Positions 7,706 to 14,197 of a stretch of 14,197 nucleotides of DNA are shown piece after piece. Source of the stretch: Coriobacteriaceae bacterium. GTDB taxonomy: Bacteria > Actinomycetota > Coriobacteriia > Coriobacteriales > UMGS124. Position 1 is the stretch's first letter, and every line of letters starts with the position of its first letter. The notes under the pieces are model-generated. The model did no database searches. It was given only the letters and a program-made list of their open reading frames with translations, and was not told the origin of the DNA. The translations under genes were made by a program, and so were the position numbers. The stretch covers positions 1-14,197 of the forward strand of contig JAHZGC010000042.1 in assembly GCA_019421015.1 (NCBI GenBank), in the 5' to 3' direction.

Positions 7706-7767
7706 GCCGCCGCGTTGCCGGGAGGCTCATGTACTCCAGTACACCTCACCTCCCGGCGCCTTGCGGC
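7706..7767. repeat. long palindromic element, copy 2 of a tandem pair
   Basis: The arms are GCCGC (7706-7710) with GCGGC (7763-7767), GCCGGGAGG (7717-7725) with CCTCCCGGC (7749-7757), and an apical GTACTCCAGTAC (7731-7742). The apex and the flanking CGCGTT and GCGCCTTGCG match copy 1, although the stem sequences differ. That pattern of conserved loop and varied but compensated stem suggests selection on folding or repeated insertion of one element family. Confidence 0.8.
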
Positions 7768-7809
7768 ACTTTGATAGCTTGGCCTGCCTCCTCATGGGGC
7801 CGAGAGTGG

Positions 7810-7847
7810 AAAGCCTCCTTGCCATGCCATCGGGCAAGGGGGCTTTT
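7810..7847 (+). terminator. intrinsic terminator for operon A
   Basis: The arms 7810-7823 and 7833-7846 form a 14-bp stem with one G.U pair and a 9-nt loop (ATGCCATCG), followed by a short T run (TTTTGCG). This is the best classical terminator in the gap. It lies about 215 nt past the stop of the NrfD gene, downstream of the two palindromic elements. Confidence 0.75.
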
Positions 7848-7883
7848 GCGTGCGGTGGGGGAGGAGGGGGGAGAAGGCCCGGT

Positions 7884-8106
7884 GCTCGAAGGGCAGATAC
7901 CGCCGCGGAAAGGGGGTTCTGGATAGGCAAACGTGAGTTGGATTGCGTTCGTATTGCGCACGAAGTCACCACCGGCTTGTGGGTGATTGAGAAAATCGCA
8001 GGTCAGGAGGGTGTTGATCGCGGGGGTTTCTCCGCTTGGGAGTAAGTCTGGAACATAGGGGCCCTGCGGGCCTATCCAGAACCCTGATTCCGCGGAACGA
8101 TCGGCC
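7884..8106. mobile_element. MITE-like terminal-inverted-repeat element, copy 1
   Basis: The ends 7892-7928 and 8070-8106 are inverted copies matching at about 29 of 37 positions by hand count. They include a perfect 15-bp pair (7914-7928 with 8070-8084) and CCGCGGAA (7903-7910) with TTCCGCGG (8088-8095). The interior encodes no protein with a plausible start. A diverged copy in the same orientation lies at 13121-13350. Homology starts at GCTCGAA (7884 and 13121). No target-site duplication is obvious. A structured untranslated RNA is an alternative reading. Confidence 0.6.
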
Positions 8107-8365
8107 GTTGGACGGTTTGTCGAAAACGCCCTTGGCCTGGGCACAGCTGGCAAGCGATTCCCATACCACCCTGCGCTCTTCCATACGTCCCCTGCTCGTC
8201 TTGCGCGCCTCCCATGTCCTGTGCCCGTTCTTCGTACGTGCACCCCCTTCGTAAGAAATGCCGCCCAAACGGAAATAAGCCCCCAAACGCCCCGGCAACC
8301 GAGCGCGCCGCCGGGCCGGTTTCCGGTCGCCTGCACGCGCCTCACCTCGGCAGAAGGGAGAACCC

Positions 8366-11020
8366 ATGCCATCTGACCCCCGCACGTCCTCGGACGTCGC
8401 CCCCGCGGCCGCGCCCCTCTCGCGCCGTACCTTCGTCGCCGCAGCCGCAGGTACGGCGGTTCTGGCCGGCGCAGCCGCCGTCGCGAGCGGCGACCCGGCT
8501 CCCGATTCAGACTCGGGCCTCGCGCTCGACCCTGTGCCCGACGGCGCCCCCGCGCCGGACTCCTCCGGCACCTGGGTGCGCAGCGTCTGCTCGCCCAACT
8601 GCACCGGCGCCTGCGGCACCAGGGCGCTCGTGCAGGACGGCCAGATCCGCACCATCCTGCCGGCCGCCGACTACCCCTACGAGCACTACAACCCGCGCAG
8701 CTGCCTCAGGGGCCTCTCGTTCAACACGATGAACCACGGCCCCGACCGCCTCACGGCGCCCCTGGTGCGCGACGACGCCACCGGCGAGCTGCGTGAGGCC
8801 GACTGGGACGAGGCCCTCGACACGGCCGCCCAGAAGCTCAACGCCGTGGCCGAGAAGTACGGGGCCGACTCCATCGCCGTGATCTGGCAGGTCCAGGGCA
8901 CCGGCCATGTGCAGAAGGGCTCGATCATCCGCCTGAGCAACATGATGGGCTGGTCGGCCATCGGCTGCTACGAGATGAACGGCGACCTGCCCATGTTCTG
9001 GCCCGAGACCTTTGGCTGCCAAAGCGAGGAGCTCGAGTCGTACTGCTGGGAGGACTCCCGCTACACCATGGTGTTCGGCTCCAACGTCATGGTCACGCGC
9101 CTGCCCGACGCCCACTTCCTCAACTACTCCCGCGAGGCGGGCGGCAAGGTGGTCGCCTTCGACCCCAACTACTCCGCCACGGCCGAGAAGTCCGACGAGT
9201 GGGTGCAGCTCAACCCCGACACCGACGGCGCCTTTGCCCTGGCGGCCGCCAAGCTCATCATCGACGAGGACCTCTACGACCACGACTTCATGGTCAACTT
9301 CACCGACCAGCCCATCCTCGTGAACGTCGAGACGGGCAAGCGGCTTTTGGCCAGCGAGGTCGAGGGGCTCGAGCCTTTCGACGCCCCCGACTATCGCGAG
9401 ACCTACGTGGCCCTGCAGCGGGGCGTCCCGGTGGCGCTCGACCCTGAGCACATCGGCAACACGCCCGACCTCGACCTCGAGGCCGAGGCTGCCGTGACGC
9501 TCAAGGACGGCACCCAGGTCCAGGCCCGCACGGGCTTCTCGCTGCTCAGGGACGTTTTGGCCGACTACGACCTCGAGCAGGCGAGCGCCATCACCGGCAT
9601 CGATCCCAACGACATCGCCCGCATCGCGCGGGAGTGCGCCACCATCAAGCCCATGCACGTCATCTTCGGCGGCGCGGCCACCCAGTGGTACCACGGCGAC
9701 CTCAAGGGCCGCGCCTGCGCCCTGCTTGCGGTGCTCACCGGAAACATCGGCCAGCTGGGCGGGGGCATCTCCACCTACGTGGGCCAGTACAAGACGCGCT
9801 TCGACACGGCGTCGTGGTTCATGCCCCAGAAGCTCGACAAAAAGAGCGCCCCGTTCAACTACGCCGTGACGGGACGCACCCCAACCATGAGCGCGACCTT
9901 CCCCAAGAACGGCTTCAAGGCCTTCGTTATCGGGTGGGGCAACCCCTTTGAACAGCACAACGTCGACAACTGGTTCCGCCGCGCCAAGGAGTCGGGCGAG
10001 ATCGAGTGCGTGGTCTGCCTCGACTTTCAGCACACGGCCACGGTCGACTACAGCGACGTGACCCTGGCCTGCCCCTCCTGGTACGAGAAGACCGAGCTCA
10101 CCACCACGCCGCTGCACCCCTACGTGCAGATCCAGCAGCCAGCGGTGCCCATGCCCGACGGCGCGCGCGAGGAGATCTGGATCTGCAAGGAGCTCGCGTG
10201 CCGCATGAACCCCGACCTGGCCGACCAGTGGCCCGTCTTTGACGCCGACCAGTCCGAGGAGGTGGCCCAGGAGGTCCTCTCGATGCTCCTGGAGCAGGGC
10301 GGCCCCACCATCGACCATCTCACCCTTGAGGAGCTCAAACAGGGCCCCGGCAAGCTGGCCCACGCAAACCCGGGCGAGAAGCGCATTCCCTTCTGGGAGC
10401 AGGTGCACGAGGGCGCGCCGTTCCCCACCATCTCGCGGCCCCACCCCTACGAGCAGACCGCCGGCTTTGTGCGCTCGGGGCGCATCGAGTTCTACCGCGA
10501 CGAGGACCGCTTCCTCGAGCTGGGGGAGCAGCTGCCCTGCTACAAGCCGGCCTTCGAGGACACCGAGTACAAAGACGACCCCGAGGCGCGCACCAAGTAC
10601 CCCTTTGCCTTTATCACGCGCAACAGCCTGTTCCGCGTACACTCCACCTACGTCAACAACCCCTTTATGCTCCAGCTGCAGGACGGCATGCCCAAGGTGT
10701 GGATGAACCCGCAGGACGCCGCCGACCTCGACCTGGAGCAGGGCGACATGGTGGAGGTCTACAACAGCCGCGGCAAGGTGACCGGGGCGCTGGTGTTCGA
10801 CCCCGGCATGCACACGGGCCAGGTGGTCTTTGACCAGGGCTGGTGGAGCCGCTACACCGACGGCCAGAGCTACAACTCGCTCATCTATCCCTGGATCAAC
10901 CCCATCCACGAGATCTACTACGTCTCGGGCGTATGGGCCCCCAACATGTGCTGGAACGAGTGCGCCTGCAACGTTCGCCTGGTCGAGCGCGGCGGCGCCG
11001 TGCGGGAGGTGCTGGCATGA
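8366..11020 (+). CDS. molybdopterin oxidoreductase catalytic subunit with type II (Nar/Pcr/Ebd-like) signatures (operon B)
   Basis: This 884-residue exported enzyme has the Tat signal LSRRTFVAAAAG (18-29) and an Fe-S site at C75, C79, C83 and C113 with C-x3-C-x3-C spacing. The block GCYEMNGDLPMFWPETFG followed by GSNVMVTRLPDAHF closely follows the nitrate/perchlorate/selenate reductase pattern. Asp207 in GDLP aligns with the Asp that ligates Mo in that clade (family knowledge, recalled). The C-terminal pterin domain lies near 746-870. Length fits periplasmic type II enzymes (about 900) rather than NarG (about 1240). The extreme C-terminus has an unusual cluster C862, C866, C868. The ATG at 8366 has GAAGGGA 6 nt upstream. 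It overlaps the next gene by 4 nt. The substrate cannot be deduced. Candidates include nitrogen, sulfur or chalcogen oxides and dietary aromatics. Confidence 0.9.
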   Translation: MPSDPRTSSDVAPAAAPLSRRTFVAAAAGTAVLAGAAAVASGDPAPDSDSGLALDPVPDGAPAPDSSGTWVRSVCSPNCTGACGTRALVQDGQIRTILPAADYPYEHYNPRSCLRGLSFNTMNHGPDRLTAPLVRDDATGELREADWDEALDTAAQKLNAVAEKYGADSIAVIWQVQGTGHVQKGSIIRLSNMMGWSAIGCYEMNGDLPMFWPETFGCQSEELESYCWEDSRYTMVFGSNVMVTRLPDAHFLNYSREAGGKVVAFDPNYSATAEKSDEWVQLNPDTDGAFALAAAKLIIDEDLYDHDFMVNFTDQPILVNVETGKRLLASEVEGLEPFDAPDYRETYVALQRGVPVALDPEHIGNTPDLDLEAEAAVTLKDGTQVQARTGFSLLRDVLADYDLEQASAITGIDPNDIARIARECATIKPMHVIFGGAATQWYHGDLKGRACALLAVLTGNIGQLGGGISTYVGQYKTRFDTASWFMPQKLDKKSAPFNYAVTGRTPTMSATFPKNGFKAFVIGWGNPFEQHNVDNWFRRAKESGEIECVVCLDFQHTATVDYSDVTLACPSWYEKTELTTTPLHPYVQIQQPAVPMPDGAREEIWICKELACRMNPDLADQWPVFDADQSEEVAQEVLSMLLEQGGPTIDHLTLEELKQGPGKLAHANPGEKRIPFWEQVHEGAPFPTISRPHPYEQTAGFVRSGRIEFYRDEDRFLELGEQLPCYKPAFEDTEYKDDPEARTKYPFAFITRNSLFRVHSTYVNNPFMLQLQDGMPKVWMNPQDAADLDLEQGDMVEVYNSRGKVTGALVFDPGMHTGQVVFDQGWWSRYTDGQSYNSLIYPWINPIHEIYYVSGVWAPNMCWNECACNVRLVERGGAVREVLA

Positions 11021-11703
11021 GGTACGCGATGGCAATCGACCTGAACCGCTGCATCGGCTGTAGGACCTGCGCCGTCGTGTGCAAGGTCCACAACGCCGAG
11101 CCCGAGGGGATCTGGTGGAACCGCGTGTTCGCCACGGGTTCCCCGGCCTACGGCACCTCGGTCGAGGTGGGCGCCGGCCCCCGCATGGAGTTCGTGCCGG
11201 TGAGCTGCCAGCAGTGCGACAACCCGCCCTGCCAGACGGCCTGCCCCACCGGCGCCACCTACACCGACGACACGGGCACTGTCCTCGTGGACTACGAGCG
11301 CTGCATCGGCTGCCGCTACTGCATGACGGCCTGCCCCTACAACGTGCGCCAGTTCAACTGGCAAAAGCCCGAGCCGCTGCCCGGCGTCGATGGGCCCTAC
11401 AACTACGGCTACCCCCTCGAGTACCGCCAGGACGGACGTCTTGTCTACGCTCCGGTGCGCCCCGAGGGCGTGGTGGAGAAGTGCACCTTCTGCGCGCAGT
11501 ACACGAGCCAGGGCTTCGAGCCCGCCTGCTGCACCGCCTGCCCTGCCAACGCCCGCATCTTCGGCGACGCCGACGACCCCGACTCGGCCTTCTCGCGCTA
11601 CGTGGCCGACAAGCAGACCTATGTGCTCGGCGAGGAGTACGGCACCCGGCCCAAGGTGGTCTACATTCCCTCGCAGCGTGAGGCGGAAGGAGGAGACCGA
11701 TGA
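11017..11703 (+). CDS. 4Fe-4S electron-transfer subunit, DmsB/NarH-like (operon B)
   Basis: This 228-residue ferredoxin-type subunit has four clusters: C12/15/18/22, C64/67/72/76, C96/99/102/106, and C156/C159 with C171 or C172 and C175. All ligands are Cys, so four [4Fe-4S] centres are expected, unlike NarH, where a Trp replaces one Cys to give a 3Fe-4S centre. The insert between clusters 3 and 4 (about residues 111-153) is longer than in the operon A counterpart, as in DmsB. The ATG at 11017 overlaps the upstream TGA, with GGGAGG 8 nt before it. The longer in-frame reading from 10843 runs inside the preceding gene and is rejected. It carries electrons between the NrfD anchor and the Mo subunit. 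Confidence 0.94.
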   Translation: MRYAMAIDLNRCIGCRTCAVVCKVHNAEPEGIWWNRVFATGSPAYGTSVEVGAGPRMEFVPVSCQQCDNPPCQTACPTGATYTDDTGTVLVDYERCIGCRYCMTACPYNVRQFNWQKPEPLPGVDGPYNYGYPLEYRQDGRLVYAPVRPEGVVEKCTFCAQYTSQGFEPACCTACPANARIFGDADDPDSAFSRYVADKQTYVLGEEYGTRPKVVYIPSQREAEGGDR

Positions 11704-12905
11704 GCGCCACGACGGTCAAAGAGGCGGTTTTTGGCGGCACGGGCAAGGCCGTAGCCGTCGCCGCCCTCTGCGCGTGCGCGGGCCTGGGGGTCTGGATCGC
11801 CATGATGAACCTGGGGCTTGCGACCACCACGGCCATGGGCAACATCTTTAACTGGGGACTTCTGATCGCCGTCTTTGCCTTCTTGGTGGGCTTTGGCGCC
11901 GGCGCGCAGCTCGTTGCCTCGGGGATCGTGCTGTTCGGCCGCCCCGGGTCCCAGCGGCTTGTGCTTCCCCTGCAGGCCTGCGGGCTGGGCGCCGTCATCG
12001 GGGCGGCCGTGGCCGTGATGGCCGACCTGGGCGCGCCGTTCCACATCTTCGCGATGGTGCTCCACCCCAACCCGGCCTCGCCCTTGGTGTGGGACATGGT
12101 GGCGCTCACGGCCTTCATCGTTTTGGCGTTCGTGGGGCTTCTGGCCGTGGCGCGCGGGTGGCGCAGCCGCCGCGTCTGGATGGCAGTGGCCGGTGTGGCC
12201 GCGGTGGCCCTGCAGGTGGTCGAGGGCCTGCTCTTTGCCCTCATGGGGGCCCGCGCCTGGTGGCACAGCGTGCTTGAGCCGGTGGACTTCCTGGTGGTGG
12301 CCCTGGTGTGCGGCCTGACGCTCGCCGTGATCCTGGGAGCGTCCTCCAAGCGAGCCGGCGCCCTTGAAACCGCGGTCTCTCTGGTCCGGTGGCTGTTCTG
12401 GGCGGTGCTCGTGCACGTGGCTCTCTCGCTTGGCGAGCTGTGGCTGCTTGCCTCGGAGCAGACCGCCGGCGCGCAGGAGGCCTTTGCCTTGGTGGGCTCC
12501 TACTGGTGGCTCTATGTCCTTGAGCTGGGGCTACCCCTGGCCGGTGCCGTCGCGGTGCGCGTCCGGCTGCGCGAGGCGGGGCGCGTGAGGCTTGTGGTGG
12601 GTGCGGCCCTCGTGGCTGCAGGCATGTTCGCCCACCGGTTTATGCTGCTCTATCCGGCTCTGGGGTCGGGCACGCTCTTCATCCCGCTCCCGGACGCTCC
12701 GTCGCCGAGCTGGCTGTACCCGGTGTCGACGGGATATCTGGTGGGTCCTTCCGGCTACGTCGAGACGTTCTCGCTGCTGCAGGCCTACGTGCCGACCGTC
12801 TTCGAGTGGCTGGCGGTGCTGCTGCCCGTGGGTCTTGCGGTCCTGCTGGCGCTCGTGGCTTACAACGTGGCGCGTGCCGTGGGGAAGGCGGGTGCTGAGA
12901 AGTAG
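11700..12905 (+). CDS. NrfD-type membrane anchor subunit, long form (operon B)
   Basis: This 401-residue polytopic membrane protein has about nine to ten hydrophobic segments. The early region WGLLIAVFAFLVGFGAGAQL, the loop LGAPFHIFAM (110-119) and NPASPLVWDM (124-133) fit the long NrfD/HybB-like type that binds menaquinone. By order it is the counterpart of DmsC. The start ATG overlaps the preceding stop by 4 nt, and GGAAGGAGGAG stands just upstream as a strong ribosome binding site. The last third has a large loop (about 318-350) that could face the iron-sulfur subunit. No haem-ligand pattern of a NarI-type cytochrome b was recognised, so this type II-like catalytic subunit is served by an NrfD anchor. 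Confidence 0.88.
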   Translation: MSATTVKEAVFGGTGKAVAVAALCACAGLGVWIAMMNLGLATTTAMGNIFNWGLLIAVFAFLVGFGAGAQLVASGIVLFGRPGSQRLVLPLQACGLGAVIGAAVAVMADLGAPFHIFAMVLHPNPASPLVWDMVALTAFIVLAFVGLLAVARGWRSRRVWMAVAGVAAVALQVVEGLLFALMGARAWWHSVLEPVDFLVVALVCGLTLAVILGASSKRAGALETAVSLVRWLFWAVLVHVALSLGELWLLASEQTAGAQEAFALVGSYWWLYVLELGLPLAGAVAVRVRLREAGRVRLVVGAALVAAGMFAHRFMLLYPALGSGTLFIPLPDAPSPSWLYPVSTGYLVGPSGYVETFSLLQAYVPTVFEWLAVLLPVGLAVLLALVAYNVARAVGKAGAEK

Positions 12906-12980
12906 GGTAGCGCGGTCGAGTAGGGCGAGCGCAGCAGTGCGACCGAGCGCCAGGCGGGGCCCAATGATTCGCGAAACGTG

Positions 12981-13066
12981 GGCTTGCCTGCCGAGCGGAT
13001 GCGAGCCTGGGGAGCGGGAAGGCCGTGGGGCGACGGCTTTCCCGCCAAGCGGCTGCGAGCCTGAGG
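12981..13066. repeat. 32-bp imperfect direct repeat, two copies
   Basis: Units at 12981-13012 and 13035-13066 share the frame GGCTTnCCnGCCnAGCGG then nTGCGAGCCTGnGG, differing at about five positions. They are 54 bp apart start to start. The second unit overlaps the right arm of a hairpin. The origin is unknown. Confidence 0.7.
13016..13043 (+). terminator. 11-bp hairpin, possible operon B terminator
   Basis: Arms 13016-13026 and 13033-13043 pair over 11 bp with one G.U, around a 6-nt GGGGCG loop. There is no U tract after it, so it may be an RNA 3'-end structure rather than a true intrinsic terminator. It lies about 110 nt past the operon B stop. Confidence 0.4.
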
Positions 13067-13120
13067 GGCCGGGAGGGCCCGGGAATCCGAATGGCCTGCA
13101 GGGCCCAAACAGCTCGCGGA

Positions 13121-13350
13121 GCTCGAACGGCAGATACCGCCGTAGGATCGGGTTCTGGCCGGGCAGATGAGGGCGGCGATCGGTCCCAAGGGCCGGTTCC
13201 CGCCCTTTTGGTGGAGGAGCGATTGGGAAAACCGCAGTTCAATAGAGGTGTTGGTTGCCAGGCATCCTTGGCTTGCGCGCAGGGGGAGAACATCGGGGCC
13301 TATCGAGCCTAGCCAGACCCCTCATTATGCGGAAATAACTCCCCGATTGG
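13121..13350. mobile_element. MITE-like terminal-inverted-repeat element, diverged copy 2
   Basis: This is homologous to 7884-8106 in the same orientation. It shares GCTCGAA-n-GGCAGATACCGCCG at the left (13121-13142 versus 7884-7905), GGGTTCTGG (13150-13158), an interior block (13221-13258 versus 7985-8021), and GGGGCC, CCAGA and GCGGAA landmarks at the right. Between matched end landmarks the two copies are both 192 nt long (13130-13321 and 7893-8084). Its inverted ends are more degraded than in copy 1, so it looks older. The right boundary is approximate. Confidence 0.55.
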
Positions 13351-13410
13351 CGGATGGGCGATTGCGGGTTTGCAATCTGATTCGCCCTCGGGTTCTTCCG
13401 TTGGGTTGTC

Positions 13411-14051
13411 GTGCGGGTTGGTGAAGCGGCAAATGATTATTTAGCTGAGCTATGCGAGGCGATCGTCGCTCAATACTCCAAACTATCGAATGGGATGCTT
13501 GTAGATCTTTGCTCCCAAGTGTCGGACAAAGCCGATTGCTCCGAAGCCACTATGGCCACATACATTTCAACCGAAAACCTTCTCCAAAACAAAGGAGGCA
13601 AGCAGCCTGCTTCGTCTCTGCCCTCATCTGGGAAAGTCACCCGATACAAGAGGGGCGATACGCTCGTCTCAAACATTAGACCTTATTTCAAAAAGGTGTG
13701 TGGTATGCACCGGAAGACGGCACCTGCTCCGGTGATGTATTGGTGTTCAGGGCCAATGACCCTGATCTTGCGCCCTATCTGCATTCATGCCTGCGTCAAG
13801 ACGGGTTTTTCAAACATGTTATGCACGGGGCGAAAGGTACCAAAATGCCGCGTGGGGATAGAAAACAAATGATGGAGTTTCCCATTAGTACTTCTTGCAG
13901 CACCGACGATCTTGCCACTCTGTCTGCCTCAATTGAACTAATTTCTAAAAATGATCGCGAGTCTGCAGAGCTTGCCGATCTTCGCGACATGCTGTTGCCT
14001 AAGCTAATGTCGGGTGAGATCAACATCGTAGACGTCGAGTCGTCTATATAG
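13411..14051 (+). pseudogene. hsdS: type I restriction-modification specificity subunit, half-length and frameshifted
   Basis: This is a fragment of a DNA-recognition (S) subunit. It starts inside what looks like the central conserved helix (NDYLAELCEAIVAQ). One target recognition domain follows (YISTENLLQNKGG, then GDTLVSNIRPYFKKV), and it ends with the C-terminal conserved helix (LRDMLLPKLMSGEI). The N-terminal recognition domain is absent. The frame breaks at GGTGTGTGG (13695-13703). The first frame reads to FKKVCGMHR, while the expected WYAPEDGTCSGDV continues in another frame from 13701. Removing one GT or TG restores FKKVWYAPEDG. No ribosome binding site precedes the GTG at 13411, and a stop lies at 13378-13380. 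GC is visibly lower than in the redox genes, suggesting transfer. It may be a silent cassette of a variable hsdS locus or a decayed gene. Confidence 0.85.
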
Positions 14052-14197
14052 ATTTAAACAAACATCATCGTGACGGATTGTGTGTTCCAGAGCCGACGGC
14101 CGTATCTAGTGCTTCAACCGGATGGGGCGGCGTCGAAGCAGTTGTCTTGTACCGAAGGCCGCCGATGCCCGGTCACTCGTCGAACAGGTCGGAGTGC
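14052..14197. other. right-edge region without a firm gene
   Basis: After the hsdS stop the sequence holds TGCTTC/GAAGCA complementary ends around 14110-14140 that could form a weak hairpin. On the minus strand, TGA at 14173-14175 is preceded by codons for HSDLFDE running off the edge. That would be a plausible acidic C-terminus of a convergent gene, but seven codons are too few to call it. Confidence 0.3.

Larger units (their letters stand above)
7594..8365. other. 772-bp non-coding gap between operons A and B
   Basis: No open frame here has a credible start, ribosome binding site and composition. In order the gap holds two related tandem hairpin elements (7600-7684 and 7706-7767), an intrinsic terminator (7810-7847), a purine-rich G-tract stretch (about 7853-7874), a terminal-inverted-repeat element (7884-8106), and a final 259 bp that must carry the operon B promoter. 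In that last part TTCGTA is repeated at 8231-8236 and 8248-8253. A stretch at 8258-8288 resembles one at 2658-2685 ahead of operon A. No convincing -35/-10 pair was found. Confidence 0.7.
12906..13410. other. 505-bp non-coding gap after operon B
   Basis: No supported gene is present. A bulged stem with core CGGTCG (12913-12918) and CGACCG (12940-12945) lies just after the operon B stop. Next come a 32-bp direct repeat (12981-13012 and 13035-13066), a stable 11-bp hairpin (13016-13043), GC-rich short palindromes around 13065-13105, and the second copy of the terminal-inverted-repeat element (13121 to about 13350). The last 60 bp before the hsdS fragment show no clear promoter or ribosome binding site. 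Confidence 0.65.

Noticed and set aside
7853..7874. Purine-rich G-tracts as a G-quadruplex
   Set aside because: G runs of 5, 2 and 6 do not give four clear tracts of three or more. The signal is too weak to list.
7746..8372. Minus-strand open frame across the inverted-repeat element
   Set aside because: A similar reading of the diverged copy at 13121-13350 keeps some residues (GGIC end, equal 64-codon length) but has a stop immediately before the matched segment and no start. The resemblance is explained by DNA homology of the element.
8507..11035. Long antisense open frame (842 codons) opposite the operon B catalytic gene
   Set aside because: It exactly shadows a gene with clear domain motifs. 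High GC and codon bias suppress stops on the opposite strand. Its translation is rich in Val/Gly/Leu/His without any recognisable domain.

Overview
The window is GC-rich DNA (clearly above 60 % G+C by eye) that looks like a gut-type anaerobic actinobacterium of the class Coriobacteriia (Collinsella/Olsenella/Eggerthella-like). This placement is an inference. It rests on the high GC, on two paralogous Tat-exported molybdopterin oxidoreductase operons next to a tungsten-type aldehyde oxidoreductase, and on GC-rich palindromic intergenic repeats. No ribosomal or other phylogenetic marker is present.

Layout. 1-275 is non-coding and holds three inverted repeats and a 9-bp tandem repeat. 276-2459 (minus) encodes an aldehyde:ferredoxin oxidoreductase (AOR) family protein. 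2460-2818 is a divergent promoter region. 2819-7593 (plus) is operon A: a Tat-signal polyferredoxin with a charged tail, a PsrA/PhsA-like molybdopterin oxidoreductase, a four-cluster ferredoxin subunit and an 8-helix NrfD/PsrC-like membrane anchor. 7594-8365 is a 772-bp gap with two tandem related hairpin elements, a good intrinsic terminator and a roughly 215-bp terminal-inverted-repeat element. 8366-12905 (plus) is operon B: a Tat-exported molybdopterin oxidoreductase with type II (Nar/Pcr/Ebd-like) signatures, a four-cluster ferredoxin subunit and a 10-helix-class NrfD anchor. 12906-13410 is non-coding and carries a diverged second copy of the 215-bp element in the same orientation. 13411-14051 is a frameshifted half-length type I restriction specificity gene (hsdS) of visibly lower GC. 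The last 146 bases hold no firm gene.

How the genes work together. Each operon has the standard modular respiratory oxidoreductase architecture: an exported Mo/W catalytic subunit, an electron-transfer subunit with four [4Fe-4S] clusters, and an NrfD-type quinone-reactive membrane subunit. They most likely couple the menaquinol pool to small-molecule substrates outside the membrane. The substrates cannot be read from the sequence. The AOR and the extra polyferredoxin sit back to back and may form a separate redox pair feeding, or fed by, operon A. No TorD-like chaperone, cofactor-synthesis gene or regulator is in the window.

Most unusual signals: the AOR/polyferredoxin/NrfD-module combination; an Asp-type rather than Cys-type predicted metal ligand in the operon A catalytic subunit; the paired terminal-inverted-repeat elements bracketing operon B; the tandem hairpin elements after operon A; and the half-hsdS cassette broken at a GT dinucleotide repeat.
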